Source of the DNA: Mycobacteroides chelonae
GTDB lineage: Bacteria > Actinomycetota > Actinomycetes > Mycobacteriales > Mycobacteriaceae
Reading direction: 5' to 3'
Assembly (NCBI GenBank): GCA_014204435.1
Contig: JACHLF010000011.1
Span: 1 to 64,000 of the forward strand
Length of the DNA stretch: 64,000 nt
Part shown: positions 37,880-49,279 of the stretch, in pieces
How the letters are laid out: every line of letters starts with the position of its first letter
Numbering within the stretch: the first letter of the stretch is position 1
Made by a program: the position numbers and the translations under genes
Notes under the pieces: model-generated
Told to the model about the DNA's origin: nothing
Database searches by the model: none
What the model saw: only the letters and a program-made list of their open reading frames with translations

Positions 37880-37917
37880 AAAAACGCCGAGTGTGGATCT
37901 GCACACTCGGCGTTTTT
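37880..37917. terminator. Bidirectional intrinsic terminator
   Basis: A perfect 16-bp stem (AAAAACGCCGAGTGTG at 37880-37895 with its complement at 37902-37917) has a 6-nt loop and ends in a run of five Ts on the plus strand and, by symmetry, on the minus strand. It lies 12 bp after the exonuclease stop and 11 bp beyond the DUF4333 gene stop, so it can end both convergent transcripts. Confidence 0.92.
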
Positions 37918-37928
37918 GACACAACTGG

Positions 37929-38645
37929 CTACTTGGGGCGGCCCACCTCGTAGGTGCCCTTGTCATTCTGGAAGGTCACGGTGACCTGACGCTTGGTGCC
38001 GTCGATGCTGACATCGCAGGTGAAGGTGGCGCCCTTCTTCACCTCGGGGTTGTTGCCGTCGTTGCACGTGACGTCCTTGACGTTCTTGGCGCCGTACCCG
38101 TTGGTCTCGTCGGTCAGAATCTTGGTCACGCCCTCTTGGGCCTTGTTGACGTCCAGGGTGGTGGTCATGGCCCAACCGGGAGCCAGGAAGGCGGTGATCA
38201 GCACCACGAGCAGGATCAGCGTGGCCGCGGCGATCCCGCCGATGATCGCGATGGTCTTGGTGGACCGCTGCGGCTTACCGGCGCCGAACTGCGGGAACGG
38301 CTGCCCCTGCTGCCCGTACTGGCCGGGGTATGCGCCCTGCTGCCCGTACTGCCCATACTGCCCCGGCTGGCCGTAGGCACCGGGCTGACCGAACTGGCTC
38401 GGCTCGCCAAATCCCGGCTGGGGGGGCTGCTGACCGAACTGGCTCGGATCCCCAAACCCACCGGCCGGGAAACCCGGCTGCTGGTACTGCGGATACTGCT
38501 GTCCCTGACCGTAGGCCGGCTGCTGCCAGCCCTGCTCACCCTGCTGCGCCGGATCTGACGATTGCGGTGTCGGCCAGGGATCTTGGCCTTGCCCAGGTTG
38601 CGGCGCCCACTGTCCGCCGGGTTCCGTTCCCTGTGGACCGCTCAT
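37929..38645 (-). CDS. DUF4333 membrane protein with Gln/Gly/Pro-rich N-terminus
   Basis: The 238-residue protein has a disordered N-terminal tail (about 125 residues) of repeats such as [13 protein letters not shown], one transmembrane helix ([19 protein letters not shown], about 132-150) and an extracytoplasmic DUF4333 domain with two Cys (VTCND and FTCDV). It matches Rv2091c, which also sits beside helY. Function unknown; the tail is cytoplasmic if the helix is a signal anchor. Confidence 0.9.
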   Translation of the reverse strand: MSGPQGTEPGGQWAPQPGQGQDPWPTPQSSDPAQQGEQGWQQPAYGQGQQYPQYQQPGFPAGGFGDPSQFGQQPPQPGFGEPSQFGQPGAYGQPGQYGQYGQQGAYPGQYGQQGQPFPQFGAGKPQRSTKTIAIIGGIAAATLILLVVLITAFLAPGWAMTTTLDVNKAQEGVTKILTDETNGYGAKNVKDVTCNDGNNPEVKKGATFTCDVSIDGTKRQVTVTFQNDKGTYEVGRPK

Positions 38646-38724
38646 CGTTCCTCCCGTGTCGCGACATTGTTACTTACCGGTGTGTAAGAGCGTGCTGACG
38701 CTCCACCTTAGCGTTTGCTCAACC

Positions 38725-41466
38725 TTACGTGCCATCAACGGCGACGACGCCACGCCGCACGTCGGCCACCGCGGCCTGTGCCGCCGAACGTACATCGGCA
38801 TCCGGCGCCGCCTTGTGAATCTGGTCGAGCAGATCCACCACTTGTCGGCACCAGCGCACGAAATCGCCTGCGGGCAACGCGGTGCCGGTGTCGCCAGCCG
38901 CCTCCAACGACGCTGCCAGATCGCCGGTGGTCGCCCATCGGTAGACAGCCCCCGCGAACCCCTCGTCGATGTCACGTGTCGGCGACAGATGGTGCTGCTG
39001 CTCGTCGCGCCGCAGGCGTGTCAGCGCCCGGTGCGTCTCGGCGAGTGCCCCGCGCAACGCGGCCGTTGGCGCCTCGCCCGTCACCGACACCGTGTCACCG
39101 CGCGACTCGTACAACACCGCCGATGCCACCGCCGCCAGCTCCGCGGGCTTCAGGCCCGCCCACAGTCCGCGCCGCAGGCACTCGGCGACCAGCAGATCGC
39201 TCTCGCTGTAGATGCGGGACAGCAGCGTGCCGTCTTCGGTCACCGTCATCCCCAGTTCTTCGCTGCTCTCGACGTATCCGCGTTCGGCCAGCAGCGCCAG
39301 GATGCGGTCGAAGGTGCGCGCGAGCGAGTTCGTCGCGGTCGCCACCTTCTTCTGCAGTTGAGCGTTGTCGCGTTCGATGCGCAAATAGCGTTCACCGGTG
39401 CGCGCCAGTTCCTCGCGGTTGGCGGCGTGATGGGCGGGATGCTCCCGGATTTCGTGACGCAGCCGTTGGACTTCGGCGTCCACGCCGAGATCCGATCCGT
39501 CGGCGCCCTTGCGACCCTTCACCGGTTGGGGCCTGCGCACGCGGCCCTCGTCGAGTGCCGACCGCAACACCGATGCCACATCGCGCCGCACCTTGGGCTG
39601 GCGATGCTCGACGCGTTTGGGCAGCGCGATGGATCCCAGCGGTTGCGCCCCTCCCGAATAGTCCGCAGAGGAAATCCTTCCTGCCCAACGATGTTCGGTC
39701 AGAACCAACGGACGAGGATCTTCATCGTCGTTGGCGGGCTCCAGCACCACGGCCACGCCGTTGCGCCTTCCGTGCGGGATGGCGATGACGTCACCGCGCT
39801 TGAGCGCCGCCAGGGCATCGTTGGCCGCGCCGCGGCGTTCGAGCCGCGAAACTCGGGCTGCGGCGCGCTCACGTTCGGAGAGACTGGCGCGCAGGCGGAC
39901 GTACTGCAAGATGGAACCGTCGTGTCCGCCAGTCTCTTTGGCGATCTCATCGAGCATCCTCTGTCCGCGTTCGATTCCGCGCACCAATCCCACGACGGAG
40001 CGGTTGGCCTGGTACTGCGCGAAGGACCGCTCCAGCAGTTCACGCGCAGGGTCCGGGCCCATGCGGTGCACCAGATTGATCGTCATGTTGTACGACGGTG
40101 CAAAGGAACTGCGCAGCGGGAAGGTACGGGTGGACGCCAGGCCCGCGATCTCGCTGGGCTCCACCTCCGGCGTCCATAGCACGACGGCGTGCCCCTCGAC
40201 GTCGATTCCGCGCCGACCCGCCCGTCCGGTCAGCTGGGTATACTCCCCCGGGGTGAGCGCGGCGTGCTGCTCCCCGTTGAACTTGACCAACCGCTCCAGC
40301 ACCACCGTGCGCGCAGGCATGTTGATTCCCAGTGCCAGTGTCTCCGTTGCGAACACCGCCTTCACCAGCCCCTTGGTGAACAACTCCTCGACGGTGTGCC
40401 GGAAGACCGGCAGCATGCCCGCGTGGTGGGCGGCGATACCGCGCAGCAGCCCCTCCCGCCACTGCCAGTACCCGAGCACGTCCAGGTCCGCCTCGGGCAG
40501 TCCTTCGGTGCGACGGTCGATGATCGCGACAATCTCGCGCCGTTCCTCCTCCGTCGTCAACCTCAACCGGGACCGAAGACATTGCGCCACGGCCCCATCA
40601 CATCCAGCGCGCGAGAAGATGAACGTGATCGCCGGAAGCAGGCCATCCTCGTCGAGCCGGGTGATGACCTCCGGCCGCGACGGCGGCCGGTAGAGAGTGG
40701 GGCGTGATTGCGGGGACCGATGGTGCGGCGCGCGACGATGTGGGCGGTCGAAGTCGGCGAACCGGTCGGCCTGTCGACGCTGGGCGATGTAGCGGGTGAG
40801 TTCGGGGTCGACATCGGTCTTCTTGCCGTCGTAATCGAACAGGTCGAACAGCCGCCGGCCCACTATGACGTGCTGCCACAACGGAACCGGTCTGTTCTCG
40901 TCCACCACCACAGTCGTGTCTCCACGAACCGTCTTGATCCAACCGCCGAATTCCTCGGCGTTGCTCACCGTGGCAGACAGGCTAGCGAGCGCGACATCCT
41001 CGGGCAGGTGCAGGATCACTTCTTCCCACACCGCGCCACGGAACCGGTCGGCGAGGAAGTGCACCTCATCCATCACAACATACGAAAGACCTTGCAGTGC
41101 GGGCGAATCCGCGTACAGCATGTTGCGCAGGACCTCGGTGGTCATCACCACCACGGGAGCATCTGAATTGATCGACGAGTCGCCGGTGAGTAGACCGACC
41201 TTCTCGGGCCCGTACACCGACACCAGGTCGTTGTACTTCTGGTTGCTCAATGCCTTGATCGGGGTGGTGTAGAAGCATTTGCGCCCGGCCGCCAGCGCCA
41301 GGTGTACCGCGAATTCCCCGACGATGGTCTTACCCGCGCCGGTGGGCGCGCAGACCAGCACGCCGTGGCCGTTCTCCAGGGCGGTGCATGCGCGCACCTG
41401 GAACGGATCGAGTGCGAAGCTCAGCCCTTCGGAGAAGGCGCTGAGCTCGGTTCCGATGCTGGTCAC
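38725..41466 (-). CDS. helY: Ski2-like DEVH-box helicase HelY
   Basis: HelY is a superfamily 2 helicase related to Ski2/Mtr4, presumed to act on RNA. The 913-residue protein has Walker A APTGAGKT (residues 40-47), DEVH (133-136), SATVSN, and the second RecA domain with [21 protein letters not shown] and [11 protein letters not shown] Pro/His/Arg-rich insert sits near residues 240-265, and a long C-terminal region follows. tatC ends inside its start codon region (overlap 41463-41466), so it is cotranscribed with the tat genes. Confidence 0.94.
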   Translation of the reverse strand: MTSIGTELSAFSEGLSFALDPFQVRACTALENGHGVLVCAPTGAGKTIVGEFAVHLALAAGRKCFYTTPIKALSNQKYNDLVSVYGPEKVGLLTGDSSINSDAPVVVMTTEVLRNMLYADSPALQGLSYVVMDEVHFLADRFRGAVWEEVILHLPEDVALASLSATVSNAEEFGGWIKTVRGDTTVVVDENRPVPLWQHVIVGRRLFDLFDYDGKKTDVDPELTRYIAQRRQADRFADFDRPHRRAPHHRSPQSRPTLYRPPSRPEVITRLDEDGLLPAITFIFSRAGCDGAVAQCLRSRLRLTTEEERREIVAIIDRRTEGLPEADLDVLGYWQWREGLLRGIAAHHAGMLPVFRHTVEELFTKGLVKAVFATETLALGINMPARTVVLERLVKFNGEQHAALTPGEYTQLTGRAGRRGIDVEGHAVVLWTPEVEPSEIAGLASTRTFPLRSSFAPSYNMTINLVHRMGPDPARELLERSFAQYQANRSVVGLVRGIERGQRMLDEIAKETGGHDGSILQYVRLRASLSERERAAARVSRLERRGAANDALAALKRGDVIAIPHGRRNGVAVVLEPANDDEDPRPLVLTEHRWAGRISSADYSGGAQPLGSIALPKRVEHRQPKVRRDVASVLRSALDEGRVRRPQPVKGRKGADGSDLGVDAEVQRLRHEIREHPAHHAANREELARTGERYLRIERDNAQLQKKVATATNSLARTFDRILALLAERGYVESSEELGMTVTEDGTLLSRIYSESDLLVAECLRRGLWAGLKPAELAAVASAVLYESRGDTVSVTGEAPTAALRGALAETHRALTRLRRDEQQHHLSPTRDIDEGFAGAVYRWATTGDLAASLEAAGDTGTALPAGDFVRWCRQVVDLLDQIHKAAPDADVRSAAQAAVADVRRGVVAVDGT

Positions 41467-42395
41467 TTGCCCATGTTGTCAAACCGCTCGGGGGGACCGA
41501 TCGGTTCGGGCGCGGCAATGGCTTCGGGCGCGTCGAGCGTCGAGGCCTCGTCGTCATCGAGTTGCTGTATGGCCTCTCGCTTGGTCTTGCGTTTGTCGTG
41601 CACCCGCGCAACCTGGATCGCGAACTCCAACAGCAGCGTCAGCGCGAGCCCCAGCGCCGTCATCGAGAACGGATCGGAGCCCGGTGTGGCGAAGGCCGCG
41701 AACACGAACAGGCCGAAGATGATGCCCCGGCGCCAGTTCTTGAGCTTGTCGTAGGACAGGATCCCGACGACGTTCAGCATGACGAGCAGCAGCGGAAATT
41801 CGAAGCTGACGCCGAAGACCAGCAGCAGGTTGATCAAGAAGCTGAAGTACTCGTCACCCTTGAGCCCGGTGACTTGAACGTCGCTACCCACGGTCAACAG
41901 GAAGTGCAGGGCCTTGGCCAGCACCAGGTAGGCCAGCAGCGCACCGGCGACGAAGAGCACCGCCGCCGCGGTCACGAAGATGACCGCGAATGTGCGTTCA
42001 TTGCGGTATAGGCCGGGGGTGATGAACCGCCAGATTTGGTAGAGCCACACGGGGCAGGCCAGCACCACACCGGCGGTCAGGCCCACCTTGAGGCGCAGCA
42101 TGAACTGTTCAAAGGGGGCGGTGGCCAAGAGCCGGCAGGCGCCATCGGCGCTGAGGTTGGCTCGCGCGCTAGCCGGCAGCGAACAATACGGTTCGCGCAG
42201 CCACGCACCGAGGCTTTCGATCCCGAACATGGCGTGCTCGTACCAGAGGAAACCGATGATCGTGGTCAGCAAGACGGCAGCCACCGAGACCAGCAGTCGC
42301 GTCCGCAGCTCCTGCAGATGCTCGACCAGCGACATGGTGCCGTCGGGATTCTTGGGTTGTCGGCGCAGCCGAAGAGCACCGACGATTTTGTTCAT
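41463..42395 (-). CDS. tatC: Sec-independent translocase subunit TatC
   Basis: TatC recognises twin-arginine signal peptides and recruits TatA to export folded proteins. The 310-residue protein has the N-terminal [15 protein letters not shown], six transmembrane helices and the [10 protein letters not shown] segment, with a hydrophilic C-terminal tail of about 55 residues typical of mycobacteria. It lies 45 bp after tatA and overlaps helY by 4 bp. Confidence 0.96.
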   Translation of the reverse strand: MNKIVGALRLRRQPKNPDGTMSLVEHLQELRTRLLVSVAAVLLTTIIGFLWYEHAMFGIESLGAWLREPYCSLPASARANLSADGACRLLATAPFEQFMLRLKVGLTAGVVLACPVWLYQIWRFITPGLYRNERTFAVIFVTAAAVLFVAGALLAYLVLAKALHFLLTVGSDVQVTGLKGDEYFSFLINLLLVFGVSFEFPLLLVMLNVVGILSYDKLKNWRRGIIFGLFVFAAFATPGSDPFSMTALGLALTLLLEFAIQVARVHDKRKTKREAIQQLDDDEASTLDAPEAIAAPEPIGPPERFDNMGK

Positions 42396-42440
42396 GAATG
42401 TATGACCTGTCCGGCCGGCCTATCCTGCGGTCGAACGCGG

Positions 42441-42701
42441 CTAGACAGTGGGCTTGTGACCGGGTGTCGTTTCAATCGGGGGAGCTTCCACCGCGGTGGC
42501 GGGAGGCACCTGCTGCTGCTCGACAGCTTGCGCGGCGGTATCCGCACTCTTTCCGTCGTTCTGCAGTTCCTTGACTTCCGACTTGAAGATCCGCAGCGAC
42601 TTACCCAGCGAACGCGCTAGGTCTGGCAGCCTCTTGGCTCCGAAGAGCAGCGCGAATACGACGATAACGATTACCCAGTGCATGGGTTGTAGACCGCCCA
42701 A
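42441..42701 (-). CDS. tatA: Sec-independent translocase subunit TatA
   Basis: TatA forms the pore of the twin-arginine system. The 86-residue protein has one membrane helix ([19 protein letters not shown]), the hinge FGAKRLPD and an amphipathic helix ([19 protein letters not shown]), then a Pro/Gln-rich tail. The start is best taken as TTG 42701, which gives MGGLQPMHW and puts AGGAG (42711-42715) 9 bp upstream. The in-frame GTG 42710 directly touches that Shine-Dalgarno and is less likely. Confidence 0.93.
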   Translation of the reverse strand: MGGLQPMHWVIVIVVFALLFGAKRLPDLARSLGKSLRIFKSEVKELQNDGKSADTAAQAVEQQQVPPATAVEAPPIETTPGHKPTV

Positions 42702-42758
42702 TGTGGTCACCTCCTGACGTCGTGTCTGCCCTGAATGCTACCCCAGGGCCGGTTGCGG

Positions 42759-43712
42759 TCAGCTGGCCTGATAGGCCGCCAGCGCCGCGGCCGCGTCGGT
42801 ACGCACCCGTCGCGCCAACGACTCCGGCGCCAGCACGCGGATCGCCGAACCAAATCCCAGAATCAAACGCGCCATCCAGTCCTCGGAGGCGTAGGTCATC
42901 GCGGCCTCCACCGATCCGTCGGCATGCTGGGTGCCGGTCGGACGCATCGGGAAGTAGTCGAACACCCAGGACGCACTCGGGCCGACGAGCACCGTCGCCG
43001 CCGGAAGCGAAGGATCGGCCTCGAACAGACCGGTGTCGGTGGCCATCTGCACGGCCGGTGCGGGCGGTGCCGCGCGCTGATCGAGGACTTCGGCCCGTTC
43101 GATTCGGTCGAACCGGAACAACCGCACCCCCTCGGACGCGCGGCACCAGGCCTCCAGGTAGCTGTGGTCCCCCACTACCGCGATACGGATGGGATCGACC
43201 ACGCGCTCCGACAACGCATCGCGCGAAGCCGAGTAGTAGTCGATGCGCAATGCCTTGCGGTTGCGTACGGCCGAACGCACCGCGCTCACCGCCGCTGATT
43301 CGACGGTGGGCGCCGGCACGGGCGCCGCGTCGGCGGGGGCTGCCCCCGCGGCCTCTTCGATCTTGGCGATGGCACTGCGCGCGGCCTCAGGATCGACGGT
43401 TCCGGGCATATCCAGCAGTGCACGCAACGCAACCAGCAGCGCCGTCGCCTCGGGTGAGGTCAGACGTAGCGGACGGTCGATACCGGCGGAGAAGGTGACC
43501 TCGATGCTCTCCTCGGAGAAGGACAGATCGATCAGATCACCGGGACCGTAGCCGGGCAGACCGCACATCCACAGCTGGTTCAGGTCGGCCATCAGCTGTT
43601 TGGTGGTGACACCCAGGTCCGCGGCGGCGTCGGCGGCGCTGATACCCGGATTGGCCTGGAAGTACGGGACCATGTTCAACAGCCGCGTGAGCCTGTTCGA
43701 CAGCTCGGTCAT
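42759..43712 (-). CDS. pafC: WYL-domain transcriptional activator PafC
   Basis: PafC joins PafB to form the activator of the mycobacterial RecA-independent DNA-damage response. The 317-residue protein has an N-terminal winged helix (RLLNMVPYFQANPGIS, LGVTTKQLMADL), a WYL domain with LRIDYYSASRDALSERVVDP and a C-terminal WCX-type domain (SEDWMARLILGFGSAIRVL). It overlaps pafB by 4 bp. Despite the names, PafB and PafC are not needed for pupylation. Confidence 0.94.
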   Translation of the reverse strand: MTELSNRLTRLLNMVPYFQANPGISAADAAADLGVTTKQLMADLNQLWMCGLPGYGPGDLIDLSFSEESIEVTFSAGIDRPLRLTSPEATALLVALRALLDMPGTVDPEAARSAIAKIEEAAGAAPADAAPVPAPTVESAAVSAVRSAVRNRKALRIDYYSASRDALSERVVDPIRIAVVGDHSYLEAWCRASEGVRLFRFDRIERAEVLDQRAAPPAPAVQMATDTGLFEADPSLPAATVLVGPSASWVFDYFPMRPTGTQHADGSVEAAMTYASEDWMARLILGFGSAIRVLAPESLARRVRTDAAAALAAYQAS

Positions 43713-44710
43713 GCGGTGACTCCTGCCTGCTCCTGAAGCCGGGCCACGACCTCGTCACGCACCTGGGCCGGTTCCAGCGCCACCGCGTCGGCGCCGTGGG
43801 AGGCGATCGAACGGACCAGCCGGTCCGGTGAGGCGACCTCGATCTCGACGACCTCTCCGTCGCGTTCGCCCAGCCGCCGGGGCTCCACCACGGCACCCAT
43901 GCGGCGCAGTTCCTGGGCGCGGCCCTCGGCGATCCACACACGCGCGGTGATCCGCACCGGCCCGTCGCCGACAGCTCTGGCCACAATGGCGCGCAGATCC
44001 ACTCCCTCGGGGCGTCGTACCGTCCCCGGTTTGTCCAGCATCGTGACGTCCTCGCCGATACGGGAGAGCCGGAAGGTGCGGGTGGCATCCCTGTCGCGAT
44101 CGTGCCCGACGAGGTACCAGCGTCCGCGATCGGTGATCACGCCCCAGGGTTCGACGGTGCGCGTGACGTAAGGCTCGGCACGCGAAGGCCGGTGTCCGAA
44201 CTGCACGGCCTGACCGGAGTCGATGGCGGACAACAGAACTCGCAACACCGATTCCGATCCGCGCCCACCGGGCATTGCTAGGTTTGCCGTGGACCCTGCC
44301 ACCGAGACGTTCTCGGCGGCAGGGTCCACGTCGACCCCCGCCGCACGCAGCTTCATCAGCGCACCCTGAGCCGCGGTGACCAGCTCGGGCGATTGCCACA
44401 GCTGGGTCGCGACGGCAACGGCCGCGGACTCGTCGGCGGTGAGGGTGATGTCGGGCAGCTCGTAGGCATCGCGGCGGATACGGTAGCCCTCGGTGGCGTC
44501 GAAGGACGACACCTTCCCCGTCTCCAGTGGGATGCCCAGATCACGCAGTTCGTTCTTGTCGCGCTCGAACATCCGGCTGAAGGCCTCATCGCTCGGCGAG
44601 TCCGAGTAGCCAGCCACGGAGGTTCGGATGCGTTCGGCGGTGACGTAGGCGCGTGTGGACAGCAGGCAGATCACCAGGTTCATCAACCGCTCGACTTTGG
44701 AGATCGCCAC
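43709..44710 (-). CDS. pafB: WYL-domain transcriptional activator PafB
   Basis: The partner of PafC, 333 residues. It has the HTH region ISKVERLMNLVICLLSTRAYVT and FSRMFERDKNELRDLGIPL, then a WYL domain (VQFGHRPSRAEPYVTRTVEP, RGRWYLVGHDRDR). GTG 44710 gives a start one residue before AISKVERL, matching known PafB. The frame stays open to 44809, but that extension has no counterpart. Confidence 0.94.
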   Translation of the reverse strand: MAISKVERLMNLVICLLSTRAYVTAERIRTSVAGYSDSPSDEAFSRMFERDKNELRDLGIPLETGKVSSFDATEGYRIRRDAYELPDITLTADESAAVAVATQLWQSPELVTAAQGALMKLRAAGVDVDPAAENVSVAGSTANLAMPGGRGSESVLRVLLSAIDSGQAVQFGHRPSRAEPYVTRTVEPWGVITDRGRWYLVGHDRDRDATRTFRLSRIGEDVTMLDKPGTVRRPEGVDLRAIVARAVGDGPVRITARVWIAEGRAQELRRMGAVVEPRRLGERDGEVVEIEVASPDRLVRSIASHGADAVALEPAQVRDEVVARLQEQAGVTA

Positions 44711-44865
44711 GGCCGAAAGCTTAGAGGACCAGGGCGCGTTTCCTGCCAGCGCTTTAGGGGGTGTTGCGAAAGTTTGTTCGACGTTTACGGCCGCCGAGAT
44801 GACACTCATGCGGGTGAATCGGGCGAATCTCCAGGGCCGATGTCATCTCGGCGAGAAATGGGCCG

Positions 44866-46224
44866 CTACATGCTGGCGATGAGACGTTCCACCCGCTCGT
44901 CGACCGATCGGAACGGGTCCTTGCACAACACGGTGCGCTGCGCCTGGTCGTTGAGCTTGAGGTGCACCCAGTCCACCGTGAAATCGCGTCCCGCCTCCTG
45001 GGCGGCGGTGATGAAATCACCGCGCAGCTTGGCCCGGGTGGTCTGCGGCGGCTGGTCGACGGCGGCCTTGATCTCCTCGTCGGTGGTGACCCGGGCAGCC
45101 AAACCCTTGCGCTGCAGCAGGTCAAACACGCCCCGGCCACGCTTGATGTCGTGATACGCCAGATCCAGCTGCGCGATCTTGGGATCGGACAGCCCCATGT
45201 CGTAGCGGTCCTGATAGCGCTGGAACAGCTTGCGCTTGATCACCCAGTCGATCTCGGTATCGACCTTCGAGAAGTCTTGGCTCTCAACGGCGTCCAGCGT
45301 ACGGCCCCAGAGCTCGACGACCTGCTCGATCTGCTCGTTGGGCTCTCTGGTGTGGAGGTGTTCCACGGCGCGCGCGTGGTACTCGCGCTGGATGTCCAGC
45401 GCGCTGGCCTGCCGTCCTCCGGCGAGTCGCACGGGGCGCCGTCCGGTGAGGTCATGACTGACCTCACGGATAGCCCTGATCGGGTTGTCCAGCGAGAAGT
45501 CACGGAAGGCGACACCGCTTTCGATCATCTCCAGCACCAGCGCCGCAGTGCCCACCTTGAGTATGGTGGTGGTCTCGGCCATGTTGGAGTCACCGACGAT
45601 AACGTGCAGGCGCCGGTACTTCTCGGCATCGGCATGCGGTTCGTCGCGGGTGTTGATGATGGGACGGCTACGCGTGGTCGCCGACGACACGCCTTCCCAA
45701 ATATGTTCGGCGCGTTGCGATAAGCAGTAGGTCGCCGCCTTAGGGGTCTGCAGGACCTTCCCCGCGCCGCAGATCAGCTGGCGGGTGACCAGGAACGGCA
45801 GCAGCACGTCAGAGATCCGGGAGAACTCCCCCGCCCGCACGATGAGGTAGTTCTCGTGGCAGCCGTAGGAGTTGCCGGCCGAGTCGGTGTTGTTCTTGAA
45901 CAGATAGATATCGCCGCCGATGCCTTCATCGGTCAGGCGCTGTTCGGCATCGATGAGCAGGTCTTCGAGCACGCGCTCACCGGCGCGGTCGTGCGTGACC
46001 AGCTGCACCAGGCTGTCGCATTCGGCGGTGGCGTACTCGGGGTGGCTGCCCACGTCGAGGTAGAGCCGCGCGCCGTTACGCAAAAAGACATTGGAACTGC
46101 GGCCCCAGGACACCACGCGGCGGAACAGGTAGCGGGCGACCTCGTCCGGGCTCAGCCTTCGGTGGCCGTGAAATGTGCACGTGACGCCGAACTCGGTCTC
46201 GATCCCCATAATTCGACGTTGCAC
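44866..46224 (-). CDS. pafA: Pup ligase PafA
   Basis: PafA activates the C-terminal Glu of Pup with ATP and links it to substrate lysines, marking proteins for the proteasome. From GTG 46224 the product is 452 residues, exactly the M. tuberculosis length, beginning [14 protein letters not shown] with the metal-binding Glu pair. Other conserved parts are [31 protein letters not shown] and [21 protein letters not shown] longer frame starts at 46251 but adds only non-conserved residues. Its paralogue dop lies about 10 kb away. Confidence 0.96.
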   Translation of the reverse strand: MQRRIMGIETEFGVTCTFHGHRRLSPDEVARYLFRRVVSWGRSSNVFLRNGARLYLDVGSHPEYATAECDSLVQLVTHDRAGERVLEDLLIDAEQRLTDEGIGGDIYLFKNNTDSAGNSYGCHENYLIVRAGEFSRISDVLLPFLVTRQLICGAGKVLQTPKAATYCLSQRAEHIWEGVSSATTRSRPIINTRDEPHADAEKYRRLHVIVGDSNMAETTTILKVGTAALVLEMIESGVAFRDFSLDNPIRAIREVSHDLTGRRPVRLAGGRQASALDIQREYHARAVEHLHTREPNEQIEQVVELWGRTLDAVESQDFSKVDTEIDWVIKRKLFQRYQDRYDMGLSDPKIAQLDLAYHDIKRGRGVFDLLQRKGLAARVTTDEEIKAAVDQPPQTTRAKLRGDFITAAQEAGRDFTVDWVHLKLNDQAQRTVLCKDPFRSVDERVERLIASM

Positions 46225-46390
46225 ATGATCGAGCCTACTGGGTGAGGTCATCCGGGGTGGGGAGGCTGGCCTTAGTCAGGGCCTTCTATCTGGGTATCTC
46301 AGCGGCAGTACCGGCGATCCGATACGGTTCGGGGCGGGTTGGGCCCGGTTTCGCCCACGCCGTATTGGCATACAACGACAGGTTTCGACG

Positions 46391-47635
46391 ATGCATATAG
46401 CGCTGTTCACCGATCTTCACCCTGAGAGCCTGGGTGGGGCACAGATCTCGGTGGCCCGCCAGCGTCACGGCCTGGAGCGGCTGGGACACAAGGTGACCGT
46501 GTTCACCGCACCGTTGGCGCACACCGTCGACCCCGATCCGAACGTCGTCGAGGTCAAGCCCGTGCCATTCGTGGCCGAGGCCATGCGCAAGCTCGGTAAG
46601 CACGACGACTTCACCTTCGTGTGGCCGGGAGCCGCGAACCGGGAGCTGATCGATCGGGAGCTGCGCGCCCGCGGACCCATCGACATCATTCACAGCCAGG
46701 GTGACCTGGGCGTCTGCATCGCCGGTGTGGAGGCCGCGCGCCGCAACGGCATCCCGGTAGTGCAGACCAAGCACACGCGGTACGACGTCTACTTCGAGAA
46801 GGCCAGCCCCAATCCCCTGCTGCTGGCCTGGATCTTCAGCCAGATGCAGGAGCGCCACCTGCCCCAGGACTTCCACCTCACGACGGTGCAGGAGTCCGCT
46901 GCGTCACGGCGGGCCTGGCAGCTGATGATGGCGCAGGCGCAGGCGGTGGATCACGAGATCACCCCGACGACACACTTCGCGCAGGCTCTCGCCGACCGCG
47001 GTTTACGTCGCCCCATCTCGGTGGTGTCGAACGGTGTGGACGACGAGCTCGTGGACATCGCCCGCGAAGCCGCCGACGACAAACCGACCGACGACGAGCC
47101 GCTGCGATTGATCTGGTGCGGACGCCTGTCTCCCGAGAAGCGGGTGCTGGAGGCGGTGAAGGCGGCCACCCAGGTCCAGAACTGCGTCATGGACATCTAC
47201 GGCGACGGCCACCTGGAACACGCGATCAAGAAGTACGTCGATTCACACGGAGCCTCGCACCGCATCCGGCTGCGTGGCCGCGTCAGCCAGGACAGCTGCC
47301 TGGCCGCGATGGGGGCCAGCAGCGCCCTGCTGTTCACCTCCTACGGCTTCGATACCCAGGGATTGGTTCTGCTGGAGGCGATTTCGATGTCGACCCCGGT
47401 GATCTTCTGCGACGAGATCCTGGGCGAATCGGTGCCCGACGGCGGCGGTCTGGTCACAGAGAACGAGTCCGTCGAAGCCATCGCGAAGGCCATCGGTGCA
47501 CTCGCCGATGACCGCGCCAAGCTCCGGCAGATGACCGAGGTCGTATCCGCGCATCAGGATGAGCCGCGGCAGTCGCTGCAGACCGAGAAAATCGTCGCCA
47601 TCTACAACGATGTGTTGAAGAAGGCCAACGCCTGA
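46391..47635 (+). CDS. Glycosyltransferase, GT4-like
   Basis: The 414-residue enzyme has the GT-B layout: an N-terminal acceptor domain with FTDLHPESLGGAQISV and a C-terminal nucleotide-sugar domain with WCGRLSPEKRVLEAV, YGDGHL and the E-x7-E-like GFDTQGLVLLEAISMSTPV. It has no signal peptide or membrane helix. The acceptor is unknown; mannosyl- or glucosyl-transfer to a lipid or cell-wall precursor is possible. It is divergent from pafA and 27 bp upstream of an amidase gene. Confidence 0.85.
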   Translation: MHIALFTDLHPESLGGAQISVARQRHGLERLGHKVTVFTAPLAHTVDPDPNVVEVKPVPFVAEAMRKLGKHDDFTFVWPGAANRELIDRELRARGPIDIIHSQGDLGVCIAGVEAARRNGIPVVQTKHTRYDVYFEKASPNPLLLAWIFSQMQERHLPQDFHLTTVQESAASRRAWQLMMAQAQAVDHEITPTTHFAQALADRGLRRPISVVSNGVDDELVDIAREAADDKPTDDEPLRLIWCGRLSPEKRVLEAVKAATQVQNCVMDIYGDGHLEHAIKKYVDSHGASHRIRLRGRVSQDSCLAAMGASSALLFTSYGFDTQGLVLLEAISMSTPVIFCDEILGESVPDGGGLVTENESVEAIAKAIGALADDRAKLRQMTEVVSAHQDEPRQSLQTEKIVAIYNDVLKKANA

Positions 47636-47662
47636 CGCCCTGAGGCGGCATAGGCTGGCCGG

Positions 47663-49138
47663 GTGGACTTCTCCGAATACTCCCAATATGACGCCACCGG
47701 CCTAGCCGAGCTGGTCGCCACTAAGCAGGTCACTCCGGTCGAATTGCTCGCGGCCGCCCGTGCCCGCGCGGCCGCGGTCGACGACAAGATCAACGCCGTC
47801 GTCAGGACCATCCCCGAGGCAGACCAACAGGCCGAAGGCGAGCTGACCGGACCGTTCGCGGGGGTCCCCTTCCTCATCAAAGATCTGGGCCAGGACTACA
47901 AAGGCCACCCGACGGCGGGAGGGTGCCGGGCGCTGTCCAACCTGGCCGCAACGGAACACTCCACCATCGTGCAGCGCTGGCTCGACGCCGGCCTGGTCAT
48001 CTTCGGCAAGAGCAACACCCCCGAGTTCGGTTCGAAGGGCATCACCGAGCCGGAACTATTTGGTGCGAGCCGTAATCCATGGGATCTGGACCGCACACCC
48101 GGTGGATCCTCGGGCGGATCTGCCGCCGCGGTGGCGGCCGGAATCGTGCCGGTGGCAGGCGCCAGCGACGGGGGCGGATCGATCCGCATTCCCGCGGGAT
48201 GCTGTGGTCTGGTAGGTCTCAAACCGGGGCGCGGTATCACTCCGATGGGCCCGATGGCCGGTGAGCCCATGCACGGTGCCGCGGTCAGCGGCACCGTGTC
48301 CCGAACCGTCCGCGATACCGCGGCCATGCTCGACGTCATCGCCGGACCCGACGCTACGTCGCCGTATCTGGCAGCGATACCGCAGGATTCGTACGCCTCA
48401 CAGGTGGGCCGGGACCCCGGCAAGCTACGAATCGGCGTGCGCATCCGCACCGTCATCACCCCGAATCCCGACCCCGTCGCGGTCGCCGCGGTCGAATCCG
48501 CGATACGTGTTCTCACCCACCTGGGCCACGAGGTGGAACAGGTGAGTGCCCCTTACGACGACGGCCAGCTGGCCCGCGATTTCCTGCTGACCTGGTTTGT
48601 GCACGCCGCCTACGAGGTGGACGACACCAAGCGGCGAACCGGAGCGGGCGACGAGGGATTCGAGCGCGACACCCTGCTCATCGCCGCGCTGGGCCGCGCC
48701 ACCAGTGGCCCCGATTACGTTGCGGCCGTGGAGCGCCGACACAACTATGTGCGGGACCTGTCGACCTTCTTCGGCGACTACGATCTGCTGCTCACGCCGA
48801 CGCTGGCCAAGGTTCCGCCGCGTATCGGCGAGTTCAACCTGCCGGCGCCGCTGGCGGCCGTGTCCGATCTGCTGCTGCGCACCAAGACGGCCCGCGTGCT
48901 CAAGTACGCGAACATCGTCGACAGCATGGTCAACGACAATCTCGGCTGGGTCCCCTATACCCAGTTGGCGAATCTCACTGGGCGTCCAGCTATTTCGTTG
49001 CCGCTGTATCAGACACCGAATGGCCTGCCGCTCGGGGTGCAGTTCGTCGCCCCACTCGGCGGCGAATCGCTGCTCATTCGGCTGGCGGCTCAGCTGGAAG
49101 CGACACAGCCGTGGGCGGACCGCCGACCCGCGCTGTAG
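47663..49138 (+). CDS. Amidase signature-family hydrolase
   Basis: The 491-residue protein has the Ser-cisSer-Lys triad of amidases: Lys73 in PFLIKDLG, the Gly/Ser-rich [16 protein letters not shown] with the cis-Ser near 149, and Ser173 in [21 protein letters not shown]. Substrates range from amides to peptides and carbamates and cannot be predicted. GTG 47663 starts 27 bp after the glycosyltransferase, so the two may share a transcript. Confidence 0.9.
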   Translation: MDFSEYSQYDATGLAELVATKQVTPVELLAAARARAAAVDDKINAVVRTIPEADQQAEGELTGPFAGVPFLIKDLGQDYKGHPTAGGCRALSNLAATEHSTIVQRWLDAGLVIFGKSNTPEFGSKGITEPELFGASRNPWDLDRTPGGSSGGSAAAVAAGIVPVAGASDGGGSIRIPAGCCGLVGLKPGRGITPMGPMAGEPMHGAAVSGTVSRTVRDTAAMLDVIAGPDATSPYLAAIPQDSYASQVGRDPGKLRIGVRIRTVITPNPDPVAVAAVESAIRVLTHLGHEVEQVSAPYDDGQLARDFLLTWFVHAAYEVDDTKRRTGAGDEGFERDTLLIAALGRATSGPDYVAAVERRHNYVRDLSTFFGDYDLLLTPTLAKVPPRIGEFNLPAPLAAVSDLLLRTKTARVLKYANIVDSMVNDNLGWVPYTQLANLTGRPAISLPLYQTPNGLPLGVQFVAPLGGESLLIRLAAQLEATQPWADRRPAL

Positions 49139-49154
49139 CGCGGTAATGTGGATG

Positions 49155-49176
49155 CCGGGCGTGCAGGAGCGCCCGG
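49155..49176 (+). terminator. Possible stem-loop terminator after the amidase gene
   Basis: CCGGGCG (49155-49161) pairs with CGCCCGG (49170-49176) across an 8-nt loop, 16 bp after the amidase stop. No T-run follows, as is common in mycobacteria, so function is uncertain. Confidence 0.3.
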
Positions 49177-49279
49177 TGTCCGCCCGAAGAGGCTCAGCCT
49201 CCCTGCTTTGCTTGGATAGGTTCACCGACCTCTTCTCGGCCCGGTCTCGCGGACATCGGGCTCACGAGAGGAGGCCGTC